Notes: a model not told the origin generated them from the letters alone. Counted from the first letter of the stretch, positions 53,021-63,910 are shown. The stretch: 64,000 bases of DNA from Tamlana sp. 2_MG-2023 (GCF_030548465.1 NZ_JAUOSF010000009.1:25979-89978); one strand, 5' to 3'. Made by a program: numbers and translations.

Positions 53021-54460
53021 ATGAAAAAACACCTACAAATAACTAGCATAATTATAATAGCAATCTGTTTTGTTTTCAAAACACATGCTCAAGACACGAA
53101 TTATTGGACCCAGCAATTTGGTTCAAACTCAGTACTCATGTCTGGTGCTGTTGTTGGTGGTGGTGATGACAATACCATGCTTTATTACAATCCTGGAGCA
53201 CTTGGTTTCATAGACAATTCTTCAATTTCTGTAAACGCAACCGCTTACCGTGTTGAAAACATCACCATTTCTAATGCTCTAGGTCAAGAGGCCAATTTTA
53301 AAAGTAGGCAGTTAGGTGCTGTGCCCCTTTTAGCTGGTGGCATGATAAATGTTAAGAATGACAACTGGAAAGTAGGCTACGGATTTATGGCTCCTACAAA
53401 TTTCAATTTTAAGGGTATTGCCAGAAAAGAAGGGTTCTTTGACGTTATTGATGATTCTGAAAGTACAGGTCTTGAAGAAACTGTGGCTGAATCTGCTGTT
53501 AGCGATAGGCTTAATGAGATTTTAATTGCCTTTGGAGCAGCCAGACGATTAAACGACTATTGGTCCATTGGAATTACCAACCTATTTACAGTACGTTCAC
53601 AATCTTATAACAGAAGTTTATCTACCTATGTTTTCATGAATGATGCAGAACGTACATTAGTTGCTGCTAACTTAAACGAAAATGTAGATTATTACAATGC
53701 GCGCTATAGTGCTAAGCTTGGTGTTTCATACCAAAAAGAACGTTGGAAAGCAGGGCTAACACTTACCACACCATCTATTAACCTCTTAGGAATTGGTTCT
53801 GTAGCTGCCAACATTGAAGCCAACAACTTTAAATTAATTGATGACAATCGTATCTCGGCAGTGGCAACCGATAGACAAAGTGAACTAAAAACAATTTATA
53901 AATCACCTTTATCGATTTCAGCAGGTGTTAACTATATTGGTACTAAATCACATATAGGCATCTCCTGTCAGTATTATGGAAGCACTGACATGTATGACAT
54001 TATGGACGTTGCTTCAGACACCTTTATAAGACCTGCTAATGTAGCACCTCAATTAGGGGCTGATGATTTTATGCGTGTTCAAGCTGCCGCCAAATCAGTT
54101 TTTAATGTGGCTATTGGCTATGAATATTTATTGAAAGACAGTTTGTCTCTATTTTTAAGTGCTAGGAACGACATGTCTTATTTTGATGAATCTCTAAATG
54201 ATGAACGCGGCATAAAAACCACAATAAGTAGTTGGGACATTTACCATATTTCATCAGGAGTTACCATCAAAAAAAACCAAAGCAATCTAAGCCTTGGTTT
54301 ATTATTTAGCACCGGAAGCACTAATGACTATGAACAAAAAGGAACTTTAAATAACCCTAACGAAAATGATTTAATTAAAGGAACCACAACCATTACAGAG
54401 GCATCATATGGCTCATTAGGCTTACTTTTAGGTTATACTTTATATTTTAAAAAGTTTTAA
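53021..54460 (+). CDS. FadL/OmpP1-like outer-membrane transport protein
   Basis: A 479-residue protein from the ATG at 53021. An in-frame TTG at 52961 is rejected because the signal peptide begins MKKHLQITSIIIIAICF and ends ..KTHAQ. The N-terminus of the mature protein (NSVLMSGAVVGGGDDNTMLY, YNPGALGF) has the AxxSAxYNPA-like pattern of FadL/OmpP1. A beta-barrel follows (WKVGYGFMAPTNFNF, YSIGITN-type strands) to SLGLLLGYTLYFKKF. It probably transports a hydrophobic compound; the substrate is unknown. Confidence 0.8.
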   Translation: MKKHLQITSIIIIAICFVFKTHAQDTNYWTQQFGSNSVLMSGAVVGGGDDNTMLYYNPGALGFIDNSSISVNATAYRVENITISNALGQEANFKSRQLGAVPLLAGGMINVKNDNWKVGYGFMAPTNFNFKGIARKEGFFDVIDDSESTGLEETVAESAVSDRLNEILIAFGAARRLNDYWSIGITNLFTVRSQSYNRSLSTYVFMNDAERTLVAANLNENVDYYNARYSAKLGVSYQKERWKAGLTLTTPSINLLGIGSVAANIEANNFKLIDDNRISAVATDRQSELKTIYKSPLSISAGVNYIGTKSHIGISCQYYGSTDMYDIMDVASDTFIRPANVAPQLGADDFMRVQAAAKSVFNVAIGYEYLLKDSLSLFLSARNDMSYFDESLNDERGIKTTISSWDIYHISSGVTIKKNQSNLSLGLLFSTGSTNDYEQKGTLNNPNENDLIKGTTTITEASYGSLGLLLGYTLYFKKF

Positions 54461-55101
54461 CAGCCTTTCAAAATAATAGACAATTATAGAAGTCTTAAAG
54501 ATCATAAACAACATTCATCTTCCCTTAATTATATTCTTATTTTGGTCGGTTATATAGCCTCAAACTTAAACGCTCTTGCTCCTTTATGATAACAACGCTA
54601 GAATAAACCATAACTAAAAAAAGTACATGTAGATATCCTTAGTTTTTTTAGGTCAAAAACTTTCAATCTAAACCAACCAATTATATCTGTTTTATTGATT
54701 TTAGAAAAGAGAATTTAATTTTTTACATTCGTTATATGAAAACGATAAACTCATTGAATTATTCACATCTTTTTATTTTAATAAACAGGAAGAAAACGTC
54801 AATATACTTCAATAGTTTTCCTAAATTTAAATATGCCCTATAATCTAGTTTTGACTCCTTAACTGAAATTAAATTAATTAAAAAACTAACAAACATTCAT
54901 AAAGTCACAATGTTATCATCACTAGACACCTCTGTTTTAGATTTATTATATGATTCTATTGCAAACTTTTATTTTGAAAAACACTACAATTTTTCAAAAT
55001 TAAAAAAGTTATGCGTTAAGCAGTGCACTAAATTTACTCTGGTAAGATCATACAAATTACGAAAGACTCATTTATTCTCCAATCTCATAATTAATAATTA
55101 A
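54461..55101. other. 641-bp AT-rich spacer before the histidine kinase
   Basis: No gene I would support. Possible short frames exist at 54736-54843 (35 codons) and 54910-55101 (63 codons, ending directly before the kinase ATG), but neither has a recognisable protein or promoter. An AT-only inverted repeat lies near 54618-54650. Confidence 0.35.
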
Positions 55102-58100
55102 ATGGCTAACACGAATACATCCCACTATTTTCTAAAAGGAGGGGGAGAAATGGGAACTCTCATAAGAGCTAAAGATTGGAGTAAAACCCCTTTAGGAGAC
55201 CCTAAAGATTGGCCAGCAAGTTTAAAAACTATGGTTTCCGTCATGCTTGAAAACCCGTTTGGCATGTACATAGCTTGGGGCAAAGAATACACACAAATAT
55301 ACAACGATGGATACCGCCCTATATTGGGAGCTACAAAACATCCCAATGCATTAGGAATAAGCACTAAAGATACTTTTTCAGAAATATGGAACATTATAGG
55401 ATCCATGTTTGATGGGGTTATGGAAGGTAACCCAATAGGGTTTCCTAATTTTATGTTACCCCTAAATAGAAATGGATTTATTGAAGAATGTTACTTTGAT
55501 TTTGCCTACAGCCCTATTCGAACCGAAAACGGTGATGTTGGAGGTGTTTTAGTAACAGTTATTGAAACCACAAATAAAAAGCGAGCGGAAGATCAACTTA
55601 AAGAAAGTAAAAACCAACTTGAGTTTGCCATCGACGCCACCAACCTGGCAACATGGACAATAGATCCCACGACAAAAAAACTCACAGGAGATGAAAGATT
55701 TAGGTCGTGGCATTATTTATCCCCTTGTACAGATGTTAATTTAGAGACAAGTTTTAATGCTGTTTTACAAAAGGATAAAGAAAGCTTATATCAAGCTATC
55801 GAAGCTGTTTTAGAGTTTTCATCGGGAGGTGATTTTGATTATCAATACAGTATCGTTAACCCCATTACCAGAGAAGTAAGAGTTGTTAGAGCCAAAGGCA
55901 AAGTTATTTACAACCTAGAAAACGAACCTATAAAATTTACGGGCACCTTACAGGATATAACCGAAGAAGTTCTTGCCCGAAATAAAAAAGAGGAAAACGA
56001 AAGAAACCTTCGCTTAATGATTTTACAAGCTCCTGTGGCTATCGGAATTTTTCGTGGTCCAGATTACGTTGTTGAAATCGCAAATACTAAAGCATTGGAA
56101 CTTTGGGGCCGAACTGAAGAAGAAGTATTAAACAAATCCATTTTCGTTTCCATGCCCGAATTGGCAGATCAGGGTATTAAAGAACTATTAGATGATGTTG
56201 CAAACACAGGAAATCGTTTCTCTACAGACGAGCTACTCGTAAAATTAGTTAGAAATGAAGCCTTGGAAGATGTTTATATTAATTTTTCTTACGAACCACT
56301 TTTCGATGCCATAGGTAAGGTAAATGGAGTCATGGCTTTAGGTGTAGAAGTAACGCCTCATGTAGAAGCTCGAAAAAAAATCGAAGAAAGTGAACAACGC
56401 GTTAGAGCTGTAGTGGAGAGTGCGCCATTTCCTATTGGTGTCTATACTGGGCGAGAACTTCGTATTGAGCTTCTAAATCAATCTATCAAAGATGTTTGGG
56501 GTAAAGGTGATGACTTAGAAGGCAAACTATATACCGAAGTATTACCCGAATTAAAAAAACAAAATATTTTTGAACAACTCCAAGGCGTCATAGATACAGG
56601 AAGGCCTTTTCATGCCAAAAACCAACGTGTCGATCTAGAAATAAATAACATATTAGAAACTTTTTATTTCAACTATAGTTTTACGCCATTACTCAATACA
56701 GCTGGTGAGGTTTATGGCGTTTTAAATACTGCAGCCGATGTCACTGGGCTTCATGAAGCGAAACAACAGGTAGAAGAAAGTGAAAAAAGATTCCGAAATT
56801 CTGTAAAACAAGCCCCGTTAGGCATTGCTATTTTTAGAGGTCCAAATTTTAAAACTGAAATGGCCAATAAAAATTATTTATTAATTGTTGACAAAACAGA
56901 AGAAGAGTTTATTGGCAAACCTCTTTTTGAATCGTTACCCGAAGTCAAAGATTTAATAGCCCCACTTTTTCAAGGTGTCATGGATACCGGTGAAGCTTTT
57001 TATTCCCCCGAATTATCTGTTTCACTAAACCGAGGTGGAAAAATGGAATTATGCTATTTCAATCTAGTTTATCATCCTCTAAAAGAAGAAAATGGTGAAA
57101 TATCAGGCATTATGGTGGTTGCTAGTGAAGTAACAGCGACCATAAAAGCAAAATATTTACTTGAAGAAAGTGAAAGACATTTTCGAAATTTGGTCATGCA
57201 ATCTCCTATTCCAATGACCATCCTAAAAGGTAAAAATCATATTATAGAATCGGCAAATACGGCCATGATTAAAACCATTTGGCGTAAAAAAGAAAAGGAT
57301 ATTCTTGGAAAGCCTATAATAGAAGTTTTTCCAGAGCTAAAAGAACAAAAATATCCAGAATTATTAAGTCAGGTTTATAATTTAGGAATCTCACATACCG
57401 AAAAAGAATCTGTCGCTTTAATAAAAGGAGATGATGGTATTAAAAAGTTTTATCTCGATTTTGAATACAAAGCTTTAACAGAACCTAACGGAGATATATT
57501 TGGCGTTATGATTACTGCAAATGATGTCACAGATAAAGTGGAAGCTCGTCAAAAAGTGGAAGAAGCTGAAACACGATCTCGTTTAGCGGCTGAAGCTACC
57601 GATCTTGCGACTTGGGAGCTAGATCTAGATACTAGAAATATTATCCACTCCTCTCGATTAGCCGTTATTTTTGGTCATGATAAATCAAAAAAAATAACAC
57701 ACCAACAAATGCGTAATCAAATTCATCAGGAAGATATTCATGATATTATTGAAAAAGCATTTGAAAAAGCAATGATAACAGGAATTTATAGCTATGAAGC
57801 TCGTGTAGTAAAACCTGACCAAACCATTTGCTGGATAAAAACACAAGGAAAAGTGTTTTTTGATGAAAACAATAAACCTTTTAAAAAGTTTGGAACTTTA
57901 CGAGATATAACAAAAGAAAAACTTCATCAACAAGAACTAAGAGAAAGCGAACAAAAATTTCGACTCCTAGCCGATTCTATGCCGCAATTTATATGGACAG
58001 CCGATATTGATGGAACTTTAAATTATTTCAACCAATCGGTATATGACTATTCTGGTTTATCTCCTGAGAAAGTTCATAATGACTGGTTAGAAATTGTCCA

Positions 58101-59085
58101 CCCTGATGATAGAGAAGAAAATATTAATTTATGGTTCGATTCTATTAGTACCGGGCGTGATTTTTTGTTTGAGCACCGTTTTAAAAGACATGATGGCGAG
58201 TACCGTTGGCAATTAAGCCGAGCTATACCTCAAAAAGATGTAGAGGGAAATATAACCATGTGGGTAGGCACTAGCACCGATATTCAAGAACAAAAAATGT
58301 TCACTAACGAACTCGAAAAACTCGTTCAACAAAGAACAAAAGAGTTACAAGAAAAGAACATAGACCTTGAAAAAATTAATAAGGAACTACAATCATTTAC
58401 TTATATTTCAAGTCATGATTTACAGGAACCTTTACGTAAAATTCAAATTCTGTCTTCTCAAATAATAGAAAGAGAAGAACACAATCTATCTGAACGGGTA
58501 AAAGATAAATTTAACAGAATGCAAAGAGCAGCGCATCGAATGCAAACGCTTATTCAAGATTTACTTTTATACTCACGAACAGATATTCAAGAACGTAAAT
58601 TCGAGAGCATAGATTTAAAAATAATTATTGAAGAAGTCCAAGAAGATTTAAGAGAAAGTATCAAATTAAAAAATGCTACATTTCATCTAGGTGAAATGTG
58701 TGAAATAAAAGTGATTAATTTTCAATTCAGGCAGTTGTTACTAAATTTAATTAGTAACTCACTTAAGTTTTCTAAAGAAGGAGTACCTCCTGAAATAAGT
58801 ATAACCTGTCAAACAGTAACAGGCAAAGAAATCAATATTGGAAATAGCTCTGCAGTAAAAACATATCACCATATTTCTGTATTAGATAACGGCATTGGTT
58901 TTGACCCCAAGTACAGTAATAAAATATTTGAAGTATTTCAACGTCTGCACGGCAAAGAAAAATATATAGGAACCGGTATTGGTCTTGCTATCGTAAAAAA
59001 AATTGTAGAAAACCATAAAGGCGCTATTACAGCCACTGGCGCATTAGGCAAAGGCGCTAGATTTGACATTTACATTCCAACCTAA
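55102..59085 (+). CDS. soluble multi-PAS sensor histidine kinase
   Basis: A 1327-residue kinase without transmembrane segments. About eight PAS-type modules run from residue 20 to 1075. The first is of the TPLGDPKDWPASLKTMVSVM type; the later ones are joined by repeated connectors such as ARKKIEESEQRVRAVVESAP, VEESEKRFRNSVKQAP and LRESEQKFRLLADSMPQF. A coiled coil follows, then HisKA with phospho-acceptor His1105 in SSHDLQEPLRKIQ. The HATPase has NLISNSLKFSKE, DNGIGFDPK and GTGIGLAIVKK. It should autophosphorylate in response to an intracellular or redox/ligand signal. No response regulator is adjacent, so its partner is unknown. Confidence 0.93.
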   Translation: MANTNTSHYFLKGGGEMGTLIRAKDWSKTPLGDPKDWPASLKTMVSVMLENPFGMYIAWGKEYTQIYNDGYRPILGATKHPNALGISTKDTFSEIWNIIGSMFDGVMEGNPIGFPNFMLPLNRNGFIEECYFDFAYSPIRTENGDVGGVLVTVIETTNKKRAEDQLKESKNQLEFAIDATNLATWTIDPTTKKLTGDERFRSWHYLSPCTDVNLETSFNAVLQKDKESLYQAIEAVLEFSSGGDFDYQYSIVNPITREVRVVRAKGKVIYNLENEPIKFTGTLQDITEEVLARNKKEENERNLRLMILQAPVAIGIFRGPDYVVEIANTKALELWGRTEEEVLNKSIFVSMPELADQGIKELLDDVANTGNRFSTDELLVKLVRNEALEDVYINFSYEPLFDAIGKVNGVMALGVEVTPHVEARKKIEESEQRVRAVVESAPFPIGVYTGRELRIELLNQSIKDVWGKGDDLEGKLYTEVLPELKKQNIFEQLQGVIDTGRPFHAKNQRVDLEINNILETFYFNYSFTPLLNTAGEVYGVLNTAADVTGLHEAKQQVEESEKRFRNSVKQAPLGIAIFRGPNFKTEMANKNYLLIVDKTEEEFIGKPLFESLPEVKDLIAPLFQGVMDTGEAFYSPELSVSLNRGGKMELCYFNLVYHPLKEENGEISGIMVVASEVTATIKAKYLLEESERHFRNLVMQSPIPMTILKGKNHIIESANTAMIKTIWRKKEKDILGKPIIEVFPELKEQKYPELLSQVYNLGISHTEKESVALIKGDDGIKKFYLDFEYKALTEPNGDIFGVMITANDVTDKVEARQKVEEAETRSRLAAEATDLATWELDLDTRNIIHSSRLAVIFGHDKSKKITHQQMRNQIHQEDIHDIIEKAFEKAMITGIYSYEARVVKPDQTICWIKTQGKVFFDENNKPFKKFGTLRDITKEKLHQQELRESEQKFRLLADSMPQFIWTADIDGTLNYFNQSVYDYSGLSPEKVHNDWLEIVHPDDREENINLWFDSISTGRDFLFEHRFKRHDGEYRWQLSRAIPQKDVEGNITMWVGTSTDIQEQKMFTNELEKLVQQRTKELQEKNIDLEKINKELQSFTYISSHDLQEPLRKIQILSSQIIEREEHNLSERVKDKFNRMQRAAHRMQTLIQDLLLYSRTDIQERKFESIDLKIIIEEVQEDLRESIKLKNATFHLGEMCEIKVINFQFRQLLLNLISNSLKFSKEGVPPEISITCQTVTGKEINIGNSSAVKTYHHISVLDNGIGFDPKYSNKIFEVFQRLHGKEKYIGTGIGLAIVKKIVENHKGAITATGALGKGARFDIYIPT

Positions 59086-59193
59086 AGGTGACTAATCAAA
59101 GAGATTTGCTGAAGGAGACAACCGCTATTCACTGGGTTTAGATCAACATATTTAAGCTTGTTAGTTCGTAATAAAACCTAAATCTACGACAAG

Positions 59194-60813
59194 CTAAGAT
59201 TTATCCATATCTCTAAATAGTTGAAATGTTAAATAGGTAGAAATTATAATTCCGGCAATTCCAAAAATTGAATAGCCATCAAATACTGGAGGTACTTTAA
59301 AGGCACAGAGCAATGAAGACCCCAAGAATAAAGACGCTGTAATAACGCCCTTTACAACTCTGTTTACCGATTTTTCCAAGTTACGATGTTCTAAATTAAT
59401 CTCGAAGTTATCGCTACTTGCATTTTGAAGTAATTTATCCAAGGCTTTAGGCACTTTATCAATAGCACGCTGCCATTGCTGAAAATTACTAAAAGAACGA
59501 CTGAATATCGCCTTTGGAGAATAGCGCTGTTTAAAAATTTTTACTTGATAATTTTTAAACAAAACCGCAATATTGAAATTAGGGTTTAAAATCTTTGAAG
59601 TTCCTTCAAGTAAAACCACTACCCGAAAAACACTTGATACATTTGCTGGAAGAATCATTTTATGCTCTTGAATAATAGACATGCATTCTTGAATCGCACT
59701 GCTCATATCAAGCTCGCTCAAAGAGATATCAATATAACGATCAAGAAATTCTTCTATTTGAGCAGACAAAACGTTGTATTTAGCATCATTTGGAATAGCA
59801 CACATATTTATAATTAAATCTTTAATGTATTCAGTATCCTTTTGTGCCACTCCTATAATTAGTTCTTCAAAAATAGCGTTGGTTCTCTTATCTACTCTGC
59901 CAATCATACCACAATCTAAGACCCCTAATGTACCATCGGCGCGAACTAATAAGTTTCCGGGATGCGGATCGGCATGATAAAACTTATCGCGAAACATCAT
60001 TTCCATAAAAACATCAGCACTTTCTTCTGTAAAAGCATTTTGCTGTTCATCCGACCAATTTAGCCCCTTTACCTCATTTAAAGGAGAACCTTCCAATAGT
60101 GACATGGTAAGTACCGTTTTACCAGAAAAAGCATCATAACCTATTGGAAATTCAACCCGATAATCATCCTCAAAATTATGAGTGAACTTTTTAAGGTTTT
60201 GAAATTCCTTGTTAAAATCTAGCTCATCGAGCATCGTTTGTTTAAACAGTCTTGTATATGCAACAGGCTGGTATGGTTTTAGTCCATGATATTTCTGAGC
60301 AATTGATGCCAAGTGGGTCATAATTTCTAGATCAGCATTGACTTTTTCTTCAATACCTTCGTGCATCACTTTAACCACAACATTTTCACCTGACTTGAGT
60401 TTCGCTTTATGTACTTGAGCGATAGAAGCAGAAGCGATAGGTTCAACACTGAAGTCTACAAAAAACTCAGTGACATCATTAATTCCAAATTCATCTTTAA
60501 TTCGCTTTTCTATTTTATCTATAGTAGCCGATGGCGTTGAAGATTGAAGTTTACTAAGTTCTTTTGCTGCCGATTCCCCGATTAGATCTGGACGGGTACT
60601 TAAAATCTGCCCAAATTTTATGAAAGTGGTTCCTAATTCTGTTAACGCCATTCGAACACGTTCTTCTTTACGTAACATTAAAATAGATTCGTGTTTAGAG
60701 GATTTAAGTTGTTGTTGAATCCATTCAGATTTTGAACCACTTAACCAATCTGCGATGCCATATTTCGTTAATACGGAAATGATCTCCTTTAGTCTGCCAG
60801 AATTAGTAGTCAT
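59194..60813 (-). CDS. ABC1/UbiB-family atypical kinase
   Basis: A 539-residue protein of the ABC1 (AarF/UbiB/ADCK) family. Visible motifs: KFGQ in TTFIKFGQILSTRPD; the Ala-rich loop ASASIAQVHKAKL; HADPHPGNLLVRADG; and DCGMIGR in the metal-binding position. Two C-terminal transmembrane helices are present (GVITASLFLGSSLLCAF and IFGIAGIIISTYLTFQLF). Family members support isoprenoid-quinone metabolism, probably through lipid extraction or ATPase activity. No quinone genes are nearby. Confidence 0.94.
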   Translation of the reverse strand: MTTNSGRLKEIISVLTKYGIADWLSGSKSEWIQQQLKSSKHESILMLRKEERVRMALTELGTTFIKFGQILSTRPDLIGESAAKELSKLQSSTPSATIDKIEKRIKDEFGINDVTEFFVDFSVEPIASASIAQVHKAKLKSGENVVVKVMHEGIEEKVNADLEIMTHLASIAQKYHGLKPYQPVAYTRLFKQTMLDELDFNKEFQNLKKFTHNFEDDYRVEFPIGYDAFSGKTVLTMSLLEGSPLNEVKGLNWSDEQQNAFTEESADVFMEMMFRDKFYHADPHPGNLLVRADGTLGVLDCGMIGRVDKRTNAIFEELIIGVAQKDTEYIKDLIINMCAIPNDAKYNVLSAQIEEFLDRYIDISLSELDMSSAIQECMSIIQEHKMILPANVSSVFRVVVLLEGTSKILNPNFNIAVLFKNYQVKIFKQRYSPKAIFSRSFSNFQQWQRAIDKVPKALDKLLQNASSDNFEINLEHRNLEKSVNRVVKGVITASLFLGSSLLCAFKVPPVFDGYSIFGIAGIIISTYLTFQLFRDMDKS

Positions 60814-61256
60814 TATTATAAATGTATTAATGTTATTACTTTATGAGGTAATCGTCTTATCAAAACTGAAATCATCCCTTTATAAAACCACTTAGAAACC
60901 TTTAATTTTACAACATTTATTTTGCATAAAATGAAGCACCATATATGTGATTGTCTAGTTTTTCCGAAGAAAAATTAACCCCATAAAAATGAGCTACTCA
61001 TATAGTTGGATCGTAAATAAAGCATTTTCTATATTTCGTATACCTTTACCACAAGTTAAAAAGATTATCACGAAAAACAACATCTAACAACAACTAATAA
61101 TCTTGTAATTTTTTTAAGTAGTCTACACTAAACATGAAGAACAAACCACTATGAATATAACTTTAAACCAAATTATTTTTTTTATATAAAACTTATGAAG
61201 TTCTATTTTAGCCTTAAGATCCATAGAATCTACTTTTTCCTCCTTAAATTTGAAAT
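60814..61256. other. 443-bp divergent spacer
   Basis: Contains the promoter region of the ABC1 gene (minus) and a -7 box for the FUSC gene (61245-61252). A 32-codon frame at 60989-61087 has no support. I see nothing else. Confidence 0.35.
61245..61252 (+). promoter_or_regulatory. -7 box directly before the FUSC gene
   Basis: TAAATTTG ends four bases before the ATG at 61257, predicting a leaderless or nearly leaderless transcript. No in-frame ATG lies close downstream to serve instead. Confidence 0.5.
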
Positions 61257-63473
61257 ATGGTTAATAATTTACTTCGTTACTTTAAGAGCACACATTTTAC
61301 AAAAGCCTTTTTGGTGGCCTTTGCGATGGCAATTCCTGTTTTTGTATCTATTTATTTTTTTGACAGATTAGATATTGGTTTTAGTATGGCTTTAGGAGCT
61401 ATATTATGTGCACCCTCCGATGTACCAGGAAGTTTAAAACATAAGTTTTACGGCATATTTGCGTCTATAATTTTAACGTTCGTAATCACCTTAGTAGTCG
61501 GTTATTTTAGTAGCAATTTAGTAGTTCTAATTCCATTATTAATCGTATTAGTGTTTTCGGTGGCCTACATTTCGGTATTCGGATTTAGAGCCTCTCTCGT
61601 TTCATTGTCTGGTTTATTGTCTTTAGTTTTAGCCTTCGCTCATCATAGTACAGAAACTACATCTTTAGAACACTCTGTTTACATTGCCTTAGGAGGTACT
61701 TGGTTTTTAATTTTAACCACTTTGGCCCAAATCGCCTTCTCAAAAGTTGAAGTCGATTTTTTATACATTCAATTGATTGAAAAAACATCTGAATTCATAC
61801 GAGTTCGTGGTAAACTTCTCGTAGAAACAACAAATAGACCAGCGCTATTCGAACAAATATTCAAACTCCAAACTGAAATTAACGAGCTCCATGAAACTAT
61901 CAGAGAGGTTATTCTAGAACGCAGAAGGAGTTCAGGTTTTAGCAATAGATCACGACGTCGTCAATTATTCTTCTCTAAAATCATGGAAATCTATGAATTA
62001 GCTATTTCTAACACCATAGATTATGAAAAGTTAGACACCTGGTTTAAGGAACATCCCGAAGAAATTAATGATTTTAAGCTTTTATTATTCGAAATATCAG
62101 AGCGACTAAACCATCTTTCTAAAGTTATTTTAAAAGAAGAGAAATTAAGTTTTCAAAATAATTTCAAAATACTATTAAACAACCTTGACAATCATATCGA
62201 GCACTATAAAATTAGTGTAGGCTTACCCGAATCTAGAGAAGGCACAATTTTTCTATTAAACTACAAAACCTATCTAGAGAAGCAAATAAGCAACTTAAAT
62301 GATATGGTAAGGATCTTGAACAACTATTCGAAAAATGACAAAATTGGGGGAATAAAAGACGCCGAGCAGTTTATCACACCTCAAGATTATGATTTTAAAA
62401 AGTTAAAGGCTAATTTTAGTTTTAAATCTCCCATATTTAGACATTCGCTACGACTAACAGTAACCATGTTAATTGGGTTCATAATAGGTCACGCGATTGA
62501 AATGCAGCAGCCTTATTGGATTATATTAACCATTGTAGTAATCATGCGCCCAAGTTATAGCCTGACTAAAGAACGTACTAAAAATCGTGTAGCGGGCACC
62601 CTAATAGGTGCTACGGTAGGAGTTGGCATTGTCTTTCTAACACAAAACACAATTATTTATGGCGTTATCGCTGCTGTATCATTAATTATAGGTTTTTCAT
62701 TGGTAAAGCAAAACTATCGTAATGGTGCTGCTTTTATTACGCTATACGTCATTTTCATGTACGCTCTTATGACACCAAACATTTTAAATGTCATTAAATT
62801 TAGAGTTATAGATACCCTTATTGGTGCAGTATTGGCTTATGTAGCAAATTATTTGTTATGGCCTGCTTGGGAATCAAAAAATATAAAAGAATATTATACA
62901 CACACTATAGATGCCCTATCTCTATTTTTAAAAGAAGTCGATCAATTATATCATAAAAAGGGAGAAGCGCCTACTAGTTACAGTTTAGCACGAAAAGAAG
63001 TGTTTTTAGAAATAGGTAATATGAATGCAGCATACCAAAGATTTGCTCAAGAACCTAAATCCAAGCAATCAAATGCTGCTGTAATTTATGAATTAACGGC
63101 TATTCTAAACACTTTTTTATCTTCGTTATCTTCTCTAGGAATGTATATCAGAACAAATGAAACAGGAGAAGCTCCTAGGCATTTTGAAATTTACATCAAA
63201 CACATCAATTTCAATTTACTTAAAGCCGTTGCGATCTTAAATAATGTAGAATCAGGTCACACACTTGCCACAGATGAAATAAAACAAGCAACAGAGAAAT
63301 ATGATAATTACTTTCATGATTTAGCTGAAAAAAGAGATAAAGAAATTGAAGCTGGACTACCTATTACACCAGGAATGCGCAGGAAATTACACGAAACACA
63401 ATTGGTATCAGAGCAGGTAAAATGGCTGTTGAATTTATCTGAAAACTTAGTTAAGAAGGTTAAAAAGATTTAG
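61257..63473 (+). CDS. FUSC-family inner-membrane protein (YccS/YhfK-like)
   Basis: A 738-residue protein with two hydrophobic blocks. The first spans about 15-165 (FLVAFAMAIPVFVSIYFFDR, GFSMALGAILCAPSDVPG). A soluble helical region (about 170-390) follows, then the second block at about 400-535 (LTVTMLIGFIIGHAIEMQQP, YWIILTIVVIMRPSYSLTKE, RVAGTLIGATVGVGIVFL), which is the FUSC signature, and a long cytoplasmic helical tail. Members are putative efflux or aromatic-acid exporters. Substrate unknown. Confidence 0.92.
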   Translation: MVNNLLRYFKSTHFTKAFLVAFAMAIPVFVSIYFFDRLDIGFSMALGAILCAPSDVPGSLKHKFYGIFASIILTFVITLVVGYFSSNLVVLIPLLIVLVFSVAYISVFGFRASLVSLSGLLSLVLAFAHHSTETTSLEHSVYIALGGTWFLILTTLAQIAFSKVEVDFLYIQLIEKTSEFIRVRGKLLVETTNRPALFEQIFKLQTEINELHETIREVILERRRSSGFSNRSRRRQLFFSKIMEIYELAISNTIDYEKLDTWFKEHPEEINDFKLLLFEISERLNHLSKVILKEEKLSFQNNFKILLNNLDNHIEHYKISVGLPESREGTIFLLNYKTYLEKQISNLNDMVRILNNYSKNDKIGGIKDAEQFITPQDYDFKKLKANFSFKSPIFRHSLRLTVTMLIGFIIGHAIEMQQPYWIILTIVVIMRPSYSLTKERTKNRVAGTLIGATVGVGIVFLTQNTIIYGVIAAVSLIIGFSLVKQNYRNGAAFITLYVIFMYALMTPNILNVIKFRVIDTLIGAVLAYVANYLLWPAWESKNIKEYYTHTIDALSLFLKEVDQLYHKKGEAPTSYSLARKEVFLEIGNMNAAYQRFAQEPKSKQSNAAVIYELTAILNTFLSSLSSLGMYIRTNETGEAPRHFEIYIKHINFNLLKAVAILNNVESGHTLATDEIKQATEKYDNYFHDLAEKRDKEIEAGLPITPGMRRKLHETQLVSEQVKWLLNLSENLVKKVKKI

Positions 63474-63559
63474 AGCTGATAAATTTAATTTTACTGAAGC
63501 TATTACCCTGAGGCGTTGCATTGCGCTAAATTTATTCAAACACTGAATATCATATGCGC

Positions 63560-63910
63560 TCGTTATTACACAGAGTTCCACCGAGGATACCGCAAAAATA
63601 CACAGAGAAAAAAATTCACGCAAGAGTAAGCAACCATAAACCAACAACTAATTTTAAGACACAGATTTCACAGATTAACACAGATTTTCAATACAGTTTT
63701 AATAAATACATAACATCAATAGAAACGGTGTTCAAGCGAAGTTGAGAACCATCAGTAAAAATTTTTAGAAGCTGTTACGTTGAACTTTAATATATAAACT
63801 TCACGCAAGAATAAGCACCAAAAACCAAAAACTAACAACTAACAACAAGCAACTATTAAAAAACCCTCTGTGACTCTCCGTGTAACCTCCGCGCACCTCA
63901 GTGTAACAGC
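63560..63910. repeat. degenerate intergenic repeat cluster
   Basis: Three CACAGATT copies at 63660, 63669 and 63679. A direct repeat of about 37 bp starts TTCACGCAAGA at 63615 and again at 63800. CACAGAGTTCCACCGAGG (about 63570) has a diverged inverted copy, CCTCTGTGACTCTCCGTG (about 63862). No coding frame of merit is present. Confidence 0.6.

Noticed and set aside
54910..55101. 63-codon frame ending directly before the histidine kinase ATG
   Set aside because: No recognisable domain, no -7 box nearby, composition like the surrounding AT-rich spacer; the abutment is probably chance.
60989..61087. 32-codon frame (MSYSYSWIVNKAF start) between the ABC1 and FUSC genes
   Set aside because: Too short to judge, with no promoter, family or conservation evidence.
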